Source: OM182 bacterium BACL3 MAG-120619-bin3
Lineage (GTDB): Bacteria > Pseudomonadota > Gammaproteobacteria > Pseudomonadales > Pseudohongiellaceae
NCBI GenBank assembly: GCA_001438145.1
Contig: LICD01000003.1
Coordinates: 1-52,847, forward strand
Length of the DNA: 52,847 nt
Direction of reading: 5' to 3'
Part shown: positions 33,683-41,959 of the stretch, in pieces
How the letters are laid out: each line of letters begins with the position of its first letter
How positions within the stretch are numbered: position 1 is the first letter of the stretch
Notes under the pieces: model-generated
What the model was told of the DNA's origin: nothing
The model's database searches: none
What the model saw: the letters and a program-made list of their open reading frames with translations, nothing else
Translations under genes and position numbers: made by a program

Positions 33683-34318
33683 ATGAACACAGGATTAGAA
33701 TTACAGGATGTCTCTTTAAGCGTCGGTTCGCGGCAGCTACTCTCGCTTAGCTGCACCATTGCGCCCGGCGAGGTGATGACAGTCATGGGCGCTTCGGGCA
33801 CAGGAAAATCGACGCTACTCGCCTTCATCGCCGGCTTTCTGAATGAGGCGTTTACTGCCGAAGGGAGAATCGTTCTTGAGAATAAAGCGTTGAATTCGGT
33901 TCCTGCCGAGCAACGACGTATCGGCCTCTTATTTCAAGATGCACTGCTTTTTCCGCACCTAAGCGTCGCCGAAAATCTTAAGTTTGGTTTGGTGCGCACA
34001 GCAGGCGAAAGCCGAAAAGACAGAGACGACCGCGTAGAGCAGGCCCTTGAGGCAATTTCTCTTGGTGGATTCGGCGACCGCGACCCTGCGTCGCTCTCGG
34101 GCGGGCAGCAGTCGCGAATCGCACTCATGCGACTGCTTCTGTCTGAACCTCAGGCAATTTTGTTGGATGAACCTTTCTCCAATCTCGACATGCAACTCCG
34201 CGGCGAGATACGCGCGTTTACCTTCGATTCGATACGTGCAGCGAATATCCCTGCGTTATTAGTGACTCATGACCTTGCCGATGCGCAAGCTGCTGGCGGC
34301 AAAATTCTCGCGCTGTGA
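33683..34318 (+). CDS. ynjD: YnjD-type ABC transporter ATPase
   Basis: 211 residues from ATG 33683, chosen because GAGG lies 6 bases upstream and the length agrees with E. coli YnjD (217); the frame is open upstream inside ynjC, which is not meaningful. Walker A GASGTGKST (36-44), signature LSGGQQSR (138-145), Walker B AILLDEP (158-164) and the switch histidine in VTHD (194-197) are intact. It energises the YnjBC importer. It is the last gene of the seven-gene same-strand run starting at madL. Confidence 0.92.
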   Translation: MNTGLELQDVSLSVGSRQLLSLSCTIAPGEVMTVMGASGTGKSTLLAFIAGFLNEAFTAEGRIVLENKALNSVPAEQRRIGLLFQDALLFPHLSVAENLKFGLVRTAGESRKDRDDRVEQALEAISLGGFGDRDPASLSGGQQSRIALMRLLLSEPQAILLDEPFSNLDMQLRGEIRAFTFDSIRAANIPALLVTHDLADAQAAGGKILAL

Positions 34319-34458
34319 ACAACCTCACGGATTTCCATCTGCGAGTTTTCACACATCATCATATTAATCCTCTTTATGCGAGCTATGGATGGTGTGGAGA
34401 TCATCGCCAAACTCGCTGAGGAAAAATGCGATTCGTCTAACCTTTTTGTTAGCAAAAC

Positions 34459-34485
34459 AGCGTCTACTTAGCGTCTATTTAGCGA
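34459..34485. repeat. 11-bp tandem repeat at the 3' end of the propeller gene
   Basis: AGCGTCTACTT (34459-34469) is followed at once by AGCGTCTATTT (34470-34480) and a partial AGCGA. It spans the stop codon of the leftward propeller gene. Two copies only; probably slippage. Confidence 0.6.
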
Positions 34486-35671
34486 CCCAGGGTGGCTGAA
34501 TAATTAGGTTAGGATCGATGCCGGGTTTGGGGACGAATTTTTGTGAGCGGCCATATTGATTATCGCCGCCATACAAATTAAGCGCCTCGTCTACAGAGAA
34601 CGTGTGAACTTCGATATAGCCATCTGGCAATGCACTCGGCACGAGCCAGGTATAGCGATAGTTGCCTTCGAAGTCTAAATTAACAAAGCGCAGGGGACCT
34701 AAGTCGGTAATCCAGATGCTGTCTTCGTTGACGATTATATCGAGGGGCAGCGTAAAGCCGTCCCAAACATCGACGAAGTCCATCCGCGCGGGATCATCGG
34801 TTGTGCGGAACACATTTATGCGTCCACCCGACCTATCGAGCGCAAAGACGAGTCCGTTAGGGCCTACACCTAATGCATGAATACCATTGAACTGACCGGG
34901 CTCTTCGCCGAAACCACCAAATTCGCCTAGGTAATTGAGGTCTTCATCCATGATCATCACGCGATGATTATCGAGGCCGTCGGCTATTAGCACGCGACCG
35001 TCGGGCAGAAACGCGACATCCTGCGGGCGACCAAAATGTGTTGCATCATTGCCAGGCACTAATTTCTCGCCAAGCGTCATAAGCAGCTCACTACCGTCGT
35101 TGCTAAACACATAGATCTGATGGAAGGTCTCGTTAATTACCCAAACACGCTTCTCTGGGTCGTAGGGACTAATGCGCACACGATGCGGACCCGGACCATC
35201 AGAATCGGCGCAGAGGAAATCCCATTGATCCCACAGCTGAATAACCTCGCCATCGGCATTGAGCTCGTATAGGCAGTTCTTCCACGTGCGACGCTCTGTT
35301 TCGAATAGCACGTTAATGCCCATGTCGCCCGCAAAACCCAAGAAATCGTCTTTGATAGGATAGGGCAATACTGTCTCACCACGCTGCGCGATGATAATGC
35401 GATCGGGGGATTCTGCCCACACGCCAGAATTGCCGCCAAACGCGAAACCTGGCTCGGCGAAGGGCTTATGCCATAGCGACTGAATATCATAGGGGCTCGG
35501 GCCTATAGGGCCACGCGCATTGCCTTCTGGTGCTTGCTGGGCTGTCGCAGCTGACGCGGCAACGAGGCTTACTGCCGTGCCAAGCGCGCCTAGTAGCGAC
35601 CTGATTGGAGAGGTTTTACCGCGGCGACTTCCGCTCTCATGATTCCGACGCGTTGTCTGACTACTTAGCAT
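34475..35671 (-). CDS. Secreted NHL-repeat beta-propeller protein, PAL-like
   Basis: 398 residues with a long-n-region signal peptide (1-45, SAATAQQ) and six NHL-type blades. Repeats such as FGRPQDVAFLPDGRVLIADG, then DNHRVMIMD and HALGVGPNGLVFALDRSGGR, follow the pattern of peptidyl-alpha-hydroxyglycine lyase (PAL). That enzyme cleaves the product of copper monooxygenase PHM. Histidines in HRVRISPYD, NETFHQIYVF, FNGIHALGV and VHTFSVDEA could provide a zinc site like that of PAL, but I cannot confirm the fold positions. AAGGGAG lies 7 bases before the ATG. Enzyme activity is inferred only; a plain binding propeller is the alternative. Confidence 0.7.
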   Translation of the reverse strand: MLSSQTTRRNHESGSRRGKTSPIRSLLGALGTAVSLVAASAATAQQAPEGNARGPIGPSPYDIQSLWHKPFAEPGFAFGGNSGVWAESPDRIIIAQRGETVLPYPIKDDFLGFAGDMGINVLFETERRTWKNCLYELNADGEVIQLWDQWDFLCADSDGPGPHRVRISPYDPEKRVWVINETFHQIYVFSNDGSELLMTLGEKLVPGNDATHFGRPQDVAFLPDGRVLIADGLDNHRVMIMDEDLNYLGEFGGFGEEPGQFNGIHALGVGPNGLVFALDRSGGRINVFRTTDDPARMDFVDVWDGFTLPLDIIVNEDSIWITDLGPLRFVNLDFEGNYRYTWLVPSALPDGYIEVHTFSVDEALNLYGGDNQYGRSQKFVPKPGIDPNLIIQPPWVAK

Positions 35672-35782
35672 TTCGTGCTCCCTTACCTGATAATAATTAT
35701 TCTAGAAAGTGATACCCCATAGTGGCAAGTTCTTGGCTACCGCACAATACTCGCGGCAACCGGTTAACACGCTCGCTCTTGA

Positions 35783-37054
35783 CTACTCTAAGCGAATAAC
35801 AAGCTCTGCGGTAAACAGCATCGACCTATCCAGATCGCTCTGCGCCCACTTCAGTAAGGTTTCTGTGCTTTCTTCAATAATCGCAGCCTGACTCTCTTGG
35901 CCATTCAAAATCACGGTGACAGGCGCTGTGAAATCGATTTCGCTAGGGCTGAGTAGGAGTGTGAATCCCTTCACCCCCGAAGTATCGACGGAAAACGTAT
36001 TCCCCTCTCGGGTTGCGGTGATCACCGCTGGCTTACCGAATCCAGTTCGCTCATCGATGACAAGCCAGTGGTTGCGGTTGTACGCGTCGGTACGGTCGGC
36101 AACCCATTGCAGCACATCAGGCAATGCGTCACGCGGATTATCGCGTTTGAACGCTTCGATGCGGTCGAGCTGATTGGGGAGCCAGTCGAGATTATGACCC
36201 CCATTTTCGATAACCGTAAATTCGAAGTTGACCTTCGCCTCGCCTAACACATCGACAAAAGGTTGGATCGACGACGCCGGATAGAGCGGATCATTTTCGC
36301 CATTCACGATAAACAGCGGTTTGTCGCGCAGGTTCTCGAAATAGAGCCGATAGCCGCCGCCACTCTGCGGATTTCTCAGGACAGCCGCATTGCCGATGTA
36401 AGGGAGAAACGCAGCCCAGGGCGTTGGCTGCTTGAAAGCGAAGAAATAGGCACCCGTGCCGCCATCGGACACGCCACTCATCGTTACGCGATTATCGTCT
36501 ACGCTGTAATCACGTTTCACTCGGCGCAATATGTCAGGAATGCTCTGCGCCTGCTCTTCTTGCCACCAGACGGCATCGCGCCAAGCCGCAGGGACTACTG
36601 TGATTTTGTCTTCACTGAGCAAATTTTCATACCCGCGGCGCCAAAACTCCTCATTGTCTTGCCAGGCGGGCCTGCCAACGCCACCGTGCAACATAAACTC
36701 AACAGGATAGCGCTTGCTCGGATCGTAGCTTGTCGGCACGAGCACCGCATAGGGTAACTCGAGACCAGAGTTACTCGTGCGACTCGCGCGCACAACACCG
36801 GTAGCGACATCGCGCCTGTGTAAATCCGCGCCCGCCAGCGCCCGAAAAACACTTCGCGTATCGGGTTTCGCCGCAAGCAGATTTGCTGCAGCGGCGGTGC
36901 GCGCCTCTTCGGATTGCGCATGCCAAAAACTGTCGACAAGAGTGTGTGTCGCATCGCTAGCGGCGCTCGGCTGCGCGCTCACATTTGTGGCAAACGCTGT
37001 CAGTGCGACTGAAAGCAAAAAGGCACCGAAGGGGTGCTTGCTGCGAGCGGGCAT
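35783..37054 (-). CDS. Secreted alpha/beta hydrolase (esterase/peptidase-like)
   Basis: 423 residues with a signal peptide (1-28) and AAGGAG 6 bases before the ATG. Residues 95-300 form an alpha/beta hydrolase core: oxyanion strand FMLHGG (120-125), nucleophile Ser196 in SGVSDGG, Asp255 in GENDPLYP and His287 in NGGHNLDW. It resembles PHB-depolymerase/feruloyl-esterase-like and prolyl-oligopeptidase-like enzymes. The C-terminal 110 residues look like a beta-rich accessory domain. The substrate is unknown. It is co-directional with the propeller gene, about 110 bases upstream of it. Confidence 0.85.
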   Translation of the reverse strand: MPARSKHPFGAFLLSVALTAFATNVSAQPSAASDATHTLVDSFWHAQSEEARTAAAANLLAAKPDTRSVFRALAGADLHRRDVATGVVRASRTSNSGLELPYAVLVPTSYDPSKRYPVEFMLHGGVGRPAWQDNEEFWRRGYENLLSEDKITVVPAAWRDAVWWQEEQAQSIPDILRRVKRDYSVDDNRVTMSGVSDGGTGAYFFAFKQPTPWAAFLPYIGNAAVLRNPQSGGGYRLYFENLRDKPLFIVNGENDPLYPASSIQPFVDVLGEAKVNFEFTVIENGGHNLDWLPNQLDRIEAFKRDNPRDALPDVLQWVADRTDAYNRNHWLVIDERTGFGKPAVITATREGNTFSVDTSGVKGFTLLLSPSEIDFTAPVTVILNGQESQAAIIEESTETLLKWAQSDLDRSMLFTAELVIRLE

Positions 37055-37096
37055 GTTGTTCTCCTTGCTCTATGCGATCGCATGGCGCAATAAAAT

Positions 37097-37140
37097 AAAT
37101 AGTCCGATAAATGATCCGGTAAATGATCCGGTAAATAGCC
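37097..37140. repeat. 12-bp tandem repeat upstream of the esterase gene
   Basis: Two exact copies of AAATGATCCGGT (37109-37120 and 37121-37132) are preceded by a degenerate copy AAATAGTCCGAT (37097-37108) and followed by a partial AAATAGCC. The array starts about 43 bases upstream of the leftward esterase start codon, so it overlaps the likely promoter or leader. A regular 12-base spacing could serve as iterated protein sites or simply vary in copy number. Confidence 0.75.
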
Positions 37141-37301
37141 CAACAAGAGTAGGCGCGCACGGAGCGTAAGTCTAGCCACAGTGGTTGGCGCGTGTTTTTT
37201 TCCTCAAGCACGTATACTCTTAGACTGCTTACGCAAAGCCCATGTATTCTTAGCTCGAAGACTTGCAACAGACGCAGTGAACTCAGGGAAACTCAGTCGC
37301 A

Positions 37302-38093
37302 GTGCTCAGCATCGAAATCTCGCTACATAGTCCACTCCAATCAGCCCGAGGTGTTAGGCCTGCTGCCGGCTATTTTCTTGCCATGGCCTTAGCCGTTTGC
37401 CTCGCCTCCCTGCCCCTGCCCGCGGTCGCGCAAGACGACGATCAACTTACCGTTCTCGACCTTGATCAGCCCCTGCGGCTCGATTTCGGTGGGTTCTGGG
37501 AGAAAGACTATCGCCGCAGCGACAATTGGCAAGACGAGCTCACGCGCAAAATGCGGCTACGCCAAGAATCCGCTGCGCGGCAGGGTGGCAACCCCGGTGC
37601 TGCGGCTAGAGTCAGCGTTCCGCCTATTTCGATAGGTAATATCAATCTCAATGGCAGCCGCGGGCGCGGCGCTAGCATCGTAGACCTTGCACGCCTCGCG
37701 GAATACATCAGCCGCCAAACCACACTGCGCATCGATCAAACCCGCGACGAGATTCGGATCGAGCGCCGCGGAGATTCGAGTCTCGTGTGTGGCACTGGGT
37801 GGCAAGTGGTGCAGACCTTTACCAGTAGCTATGGCGTCGAGGCCTGTGGCTGGGACGGACAGCAGCTAGTCTTTCAGACGATGCTTCCCGATGACCTGAT
37901 TGTCGTTCATCGTTTTAGCGTGTCATCCGACGGCCTGCTGCTTAATCTAATCACGTCGGTCATTAGCAAAGGCAGCGAATCTTTCGATCTGCGACAAGCC
38001 TTTAATCGCTACGATGCCCCGCGCGCCGAATTCGACTGCGAACAAACCCTAAGCCGCGGCCGCGTCTGCAGCCAAGCAGGCTCGCCGCAATGA
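37302..38093 (+). CDS. Secreted protein of unknown function, coupled to a lipoprotein gene
   Basis: Up to 263 residues. The start is uncertain: GTG 37302 gives a basic n-region, while ATG 37383 would leave a very short signal peptide without positive charge. The hydrophobic stretch MALAVCLASLPLPAVAQ marks export. The mature part is polar, with an LDLDQPLRLDFGGFW opening, a Gly/Asn-rich middle, and four cysteines in the last 120 residues (VCGTGW, EACGW, FDCEQ, RVCSQ) that could form two disulfides. No family recognised. Its stop overlaps the start of the next gene by four bases, so the two are translated together. Confidence 0.7.
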   Translation: MLSIEISLHSPLQSARGVRPAAGYFLAMALAVCLASLPLPAVAQDDDQLTVLDLDQPLRLDFGGFWEKDYRRSDNWQDELTRKMRLRQESAARQGGNPGAAARVSVPPISIGNINLNGSRGRGASIVDLARLAEYISRQTTLRIDQTRDEIRIERRGDSSLVCGTGWQVVQTFTSSYGVEACGWDGQQLVFQTMLPDDLIVVHRFSVSSDGLLLNLITSVISKGSESFDLRQAFNRYDAPRAEFDCEQTLSRGRVCSQAGSPQ

Positions 38094-39307
38094 ACTATGC
38101 ATTTATCGTCGTTGCACTCGTAATCGCCTCGCTGACTGGCTGTGCACAACGCAGCACAATGCCCGAAGACACCAGCGCCGCGGATGCGCTCGCTGCGCGC
38201 CCGACGATTGAGCCCGTCGGGTCGGTCAGTCTGGTCACCGCGCAAATGCGCGCGCCAAGTCTCGCTAGCGACACGCTTGGCACGCGCGTCGACATCGGCA
38301 TAGTGCCTTTTACTACGCGCGAAAATGCGGTCAACAAAGCAGCATTCGGCGATTGGATTTTCGACGAAATTAAACAGAAAGAGACGCAGTTCTTACCCCA
38401 CCTTCTGAGCAAAGCGCTTATTGAGTCAGATTTATGGGGCGCAGTGAGAGTGTTGCCAGAAGCCGATCCCTCTCTGGTCATAACGATTCGCGGCGAGATA
38501 ATTAGCTCTACCGGCCTCGACCTAGCAGTGCATATTAACGCTACTGACAGCAGCGGTAGGGTCTGGTTAGCGCAGGATTACGCCGACGTCGCTCAGCTTT
38601 CCGACTACCCAGAATCGACGCGCTTTACCTACGGTAACCGTTTCGATGGCGCGAATTATGTCGATCCTTTCCACGACCTCTATAAGCAAGTAGCAAATGA
38701 TCTGCTCGCTGCACGCGACGGACTAGACGACGGCCTCCTAGCCGAAACCCTGCAGATCGCCGACCTCGTCTACGCGCGCGATCTCGCGCCCGAACGCTTT
38801 GCCAGGACGCTCACCGAAAACGAAGAAGGACTTCTACGACTCGTCACACTCCCCGCCGCCGACGATCCGATGCTCGCTCGCGTAAGCGACATGCGCTATC
38901 GGCATCATTTATTCATCGACACAGTCGACGAGTACTACCAAACGCTTTACGAAGATATACAGCCGGCTTACGTGCTCTGGAGGCGCTATTCGCTCGATCA
39001 AACCGAAGAGACGCTTAGCCGCGAGGCGACGCCGCCATCGACAACCACCTACGGCGACTCACGCAGTTTCTTGGCACTAAGCCAACGATACGATCGATTT
39101 AAGTGGAGCAAGATTTACGAACACGAGTTCACCGAACTCGCGGCTGGCTTCAATAACGAGTTGGCGCCTGCGATGCTCGCACTCAATGGACAGGTGCACG
39201 GCTTGTCCGGCACGATGGAGCAGCAATACAGAGAATGGCGCGGAATTCTCCGCGCCCTTTTCGAACTTGAGACTGCGCCACTAAGCGAGCGCGACCTCGA
39301 AGAGTGA
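38090..39307 (+). CDS. Lipoprotein of unknown function
   Basis: 405 residues with a lipobox LTGC (Cys18) after a 17-residue signal. Its start overlaps the previous stop (ATGA). Residues 65-215 look like an alpha/beta domain (VDIGIVPFTTREN, VITIRGEII, VWLAQDYAD), resembling outer-membrane accessory lipoproteins that begin with a conserved strand-helix unit. The C-terminal 190 residues are helical and acidic (EDIQPAYVLWRRYSLDQ). I do not recognise a named family. With the secreted upstream partner it suggests a two-protein envelope complex. The 3' end overlaps the convergent dienelactone-hydrolase gene by 27 bases. Confidence 0.78.
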   Translation: MNYAFIVVALVIASLTGCAQRSTMPEDTSAADALAARPTIEPVGSVSLVTAQMRAPSLASDTLGTRVDIGIVPFTTRENAVNKAAFGDWIFDEIKQKETQFLPHLLSKALIESDLWGAVRVLPEADPSLVITIRGEIISSTGLDLAVHINATDSSGRVWLAQDYADVAQLSDYPESTRFTYGNRFDGANYVDPFHDLYKQVANDLLAARDGLDDGLLAETLQIADLVYARDLAPERFARTLTENEEGLLRLVTLPAADDPMLARVSDMRYRHHLFIDTVDEYYQTLYEDIQPAYVLWRRYSLDQTEETLSREATPPSTTTYGDSRSFLALSQRYDRFKWSKIYEHEFTELAAGFNNELAPAMLALNGQVHGLSGTMEQQYREWRGILRALFELETAPLSERDLEE

Positions 39308-40180
39308 AAGCAGGCGACTCCATGCTCGTTCCGCCTGCGCTTCGTCATAAACCTGCGAGTCTGGCGGACACCAGCCGTGCAGCGTATTGGTATACACCTC
39401 TATCTCGGCTGAAATACCTGCAGCCGCATACGCGGTATTAAGCGTGTCTTTAGCCACAGGGTCGGCTGCGTCATCGTTAGCTGCCACACAGTGCAGCATC
39501 GCTGACTGAGTCTGCGGGATAAGTAGATGCGGGCTATTGTCTGCATCGGTCGCCAGGCCGCCACCATGGAACGTGCCACCCGCGCCAAGGCGATCTGGCA
39601 CAGCTGCCACCGTACGCATGACCATTGGGCCGCCCATGCAATAGCCTGTTGTACCGATGCGTCGCGATGTATCCACCGAAGGTTGAGCATCGAGAAACGC
39701 GACCATTGCGCGAGCATCCATAAAATGCGTTTCGGCATTGAGATTGCGCGCCATCGGTAAAACGATTTCTCGCGTCTCGGGCTGGCCGAAGCTCGCGCCT
39801 TCGCCCACTACAGGAGACCGCGCATCTCGGTAAAATGGATTCACGACCAAGACGCTGTAGCCCGACTGCGCAAGGCGTTTGCCCATAGCACGGAATGCGG
39901 GCCGCAGGCCGAGGATATCGGGCCACACAATAACAGCAGCATGGCTGCCTTGCGCGGGATGCACAAAATAACAATCGGCAACGCCGTCCTGGGTTGCGAT
40001 ATCTACGTCACTCTCAACCACCGACTGCGCGTTCGCCACGGGCGGCAGCAAAATCGCCGATCCAGCGACGGCAGTCATCAAGCCAAATTCGCGCCGCGAA
40101 AAAGCGGTGCCTGTTTTTAACTTGCTCTCATTTCCTGCAAGGAACGCCTCGGCGTCTTGTTGGGTATCTAGATCACACAT
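39281..40180 (-). CDS. Dienelactone hydrolase family protein with Tat-type signal
   Basis: 299 residues. A twin-arginine leader, SRREFG (28-33) plus a hydrophobic run to about 52, targets it across the inner membrane already folded. The alpha/beta hydrolase core has the dienelactone-hydrolase triad: nucleophile Cys181 in GYCMGG, an acid in the AANDDAADP loop (about 234-240) and His268 in LHGWCPP. Related enzymes open lactone rings in aromatic degradation or act as general esterases. AAGGA lies 7 bases before the ATG. The overlap of 27 bases at the 3' end with the lipoprotein gene is on opposite strands. Confidence 0.9.
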   Translation of the reverse strand: MCDLDTQQDAEAFLAGNESKLKTGTAFSRREFGLMTAVAGSAILLPPVANAQSVVESDVDIATQDGVADCYFVHPAQGSHAAVIVWPDILGLRPAFRAMGKRLAQSGYSVLVVNPFYRDARSPVVGEGASFGQPETREIVLPMARNLNAETHFMDARAMVAFLDAQPSVDTSRRIGTTGYCMGGPMVMRTVAAVPDRLGAGGTFHGGGLATDADNSPHLLIPQTQSAMLHCVAANDDAADPVAKDTLNTAYAAAGISAEIEVYTNTLHGWCPPDSQVYDEAQAERAWSRLLSLFEVALA

Positions 40181-40402
40181 AGTAAGTCCTTAGAAACTCT
40201 TCTTATTTAAGTGACACTGCGAATAAAGCGGTTAGCAATCCGGACTAAGCATAGGAGGAGGCGTTTAAAAACTCAAGCGGGCCAATTAGTCTTTTCCATG
40301 CGTTACCGACATCGAAGAAGTAGCGCAATTTGTTTTAAGTCAAAACACGTAAGTCCCTGCGCGTTAAGCTCAGCTAGGAGTTCACTTGAAATCGAGGCCT
40401 TT

Positions 40403-40711
40403 ATGAACAAAGAAGACTTTAGACAGGCAACGCGTACACAGCTTGATGCCATCGACAGCGAAATCAATACGCACGGGGCGCAGCGTCAATTGGCTTTGCA
40501 GAATGCCGCGTTCAGGCGGCGCGTAGAAAACTATGTGGGTGTCGGTGCTGCCCCACAAAACTCTGCGGCAGACTTACCTCGCAGTAATGCGGCGAAAGAA
40601 TCTCTCTTGGAGGACGCCGTGGCTCTCGAAGCACTGTTTGCAGTCGAACATCCCGTCGCAGAGAAATTACTGCGAGAATTAATCAACTCGTTAAGCCGCC
40701 TTGGCATTTAA
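40403..40711 (+). CDS. Small cytoplasmic protein, unknown
   Basis: 102 residues from ATG 40403, with GAGG 6 bases upstream; the frame is open back to 40211 but the earlier part is unlike protein and lacks a ribosome site. The protein is polar and mostly helical by composition, rich in Ala, Glu and Arg, with no cysteine or membrane segment. No family recognised. The roughly 220 bases upstream, to the divergent hydrolase gene, hold no other gene I can see. Confidence 0.6.
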   Translation: MNKEDFRQATRTQLDAIDSEINTHGAQRQLALQNAAFRRRVENYVGVGAAPQNSAADLPRSNAAKESLLEDAVALEALFAVEHPVAEKLLRELINSLSRLGI

Positions 40712-40722
40712 TTTCACTGTTG

Positions 40723-40743
40723 GCAACCGCTCAGAGCGGTTGC
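40723..40743. terminator. Perfect hairpin between convergent genes
   Basis: GCAACCGCT (40723-40731) pairs fully with AGCGGTTGC (40735-40743) around a 3-base loop. It covers the stop codon of the leftward gene and lies just after the stop of the rightward one. No T-run follows on either strand, so termination is possible but not certain. Confidence 0.5.
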
Positions 40744-41147
40744 AGTTCGAGCGGGATCGATCCTTCTCTGCTTCCGATCATTGCTCCAATTAGCGTATCG
40801 CCCCAGGTGTATTTTTTCTGCATGAGCTCGTTGATCCGCGCCGACTTGTCGGGGCGCGCCTCAACGCGGTACTGAGCGCTCACGCCCTCTCTCACCACGG
40901 TAACCGAATCGTTTAGTAGAATTCGATCATACCAACCCGAGCCGTCGGCCCCGACACGCAAATAGGCCATGCCTTCATCGTCGGCCACCCAGAGCCGCGT
41001 AATCTGCATATCGCCCGCCTCGTCGGCCGCGATAAGTTCGACCACTTCGATGCGCTCAGCCGCAAGCCGCTCAAGGCCTGCAAACGCTGCGCCTACAAGC
41101 AATAGCCCAAGGAAAATCCATTTCACTACTTTTAGTAACTGTGCCAT
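40731..41147 (-). CDS. Membrane-anchored protein, split-barrel-like, unknown
   Basis: 138 residues with one N-terminal membrane helix (7-28). The remainder reads as a small beta-barrel domain: ITRLWVADDEGMAYLRVG, WYDRILLNDSVTVVR, and a C-terminal KKYTWGDTLIG. The same order of elements appears in the divergent gene at 41348 (TVWLGVIEGRLFLVSG, DDRIILRIDGKLYE, RKYGFG), so the two look like distant relatives. The pattern recalls flavin or deazaflavin nitroreductase/pyridoxamine-oxidase-like split barrels, but no cofactor site can be pointed out. Confidence 0.7.
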   Translation of the reverse strand: MAQLLKVVKWIFLGLLLVGAAFAGLERLAAERIEVVELIAADEAGDMQITRLWVADDEGMAYLRVGADGSGWYDRILLNDSVTVVREGVSAQYRVEARPDKSARINELMQKKYTWGDTLIGAMIGSREGSIPLELQPL

Positions 41148-41347
41148 AAGTTGATATCCGTCTCGCTTTTATGATCGGGGTCGCTCGGTGACTGCAGCCG
41201 AGACAAAAGTCTTGGGTACACGCTAGCAATCATAGAGTGACTTAGCTACTGTAGGCAATCACGAACATTCATTCTACTGAGCCTCAGTTGGGCCTTCCGA
41301 CTTGACGCTCGGTTTAATAAATCATTTTAGGTTAGGAGACCTTCATC

Positions 41348-41857
41348 ATGCGCGCATTGTTTCGCTTTATTGCTACTCTCCTTTTTGTCCTCATCATTGG
41401 TGTTGGCCTTTTTTTCATCGGCATGCGGTTTCACGATGGCCCACTAGAAATAATCTCAGGCGGCCCATTTAAAAGCGGCGAGCTGAGCTCAACACCAATA
41501 AGCTGGGATTTTATTAAAGACCGGCAAGAAATCGAATTTCAAACTCTCGATCCGACCACCTCACGCACCGTATGGCTCGGCGTCATCGAGGGACGTCTAT
41601 TTCTTGTGAGCGGCTATATGAACACCGGTTACGGAGGACTTTGGAAGCAGTGGCCTCACTACCTCAGCGAAGACGACCGTATCATTCTGAGAATCGACGG
41701 CAAGCTTTACGAACAACGCCTCGAACGTGTTATGGGCGGCGAGCTCGTTGCGCCAGTGCTCGCAGAGTTTGGTCGCAAATACGGATTCGGAGCAGTAAGC
41801 GACGATTCGCCGGTGACAAGCGGCGATACATGGATGTTTGAGGTGCTGCCTCGTTAA
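41348..41857 (+). CDS. Membrane-anchored protein, split-barrel-like, unknown
   Basis: 169 residues with a good GGAGA ribosome site, an N-terminal membrane helix (6-26) and a periplasmic domain. The stretch RTVWLGVIEGRLFLVSGY, the Trp-rich GGLWKQWPHYL and IILRIDGKLYEQRLERV parallel the divergent gene at 40731 (TRLWV, GSGWYDRIL, VTVVREG). They may be diverged duplicates. No catalytic motif is recognised. It stands 200 bases from its possible partner, in the opposite direction. Confidence 0.7.
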   Translation: MRALFRFIATLLFVLIIGVGLFFIGMRFHDGPLEIISGGPFKSGELSSTPISWDFIKDRQEIEFQTLDPTTSRTVWLGVIEGRLFLVSGYMNTGYGGLWKQWPHYLSEDDRIILRIDGKLYEQRLERVMGGELVAPVLAEFGRKYGFGAVSDDSPVTSGDTWMFEVLPR

Positions 41858-41959
41858 CGCTTTGTTGCTCACTCTTCCTCGCGAGCCACGTGCGAAATGT
41901 CTATACTCGTCGACTTTTAAACGACCGCAACTACGCGCGTTATTTTAAGAGGACATACT

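Noticed and set aside
34376-34471. Possible 31-codon gene between ynjD and the propeller gene
   Set aside because: No ribosome site before the ATG, and it ends in a tandem repeat that overlaps another gene.
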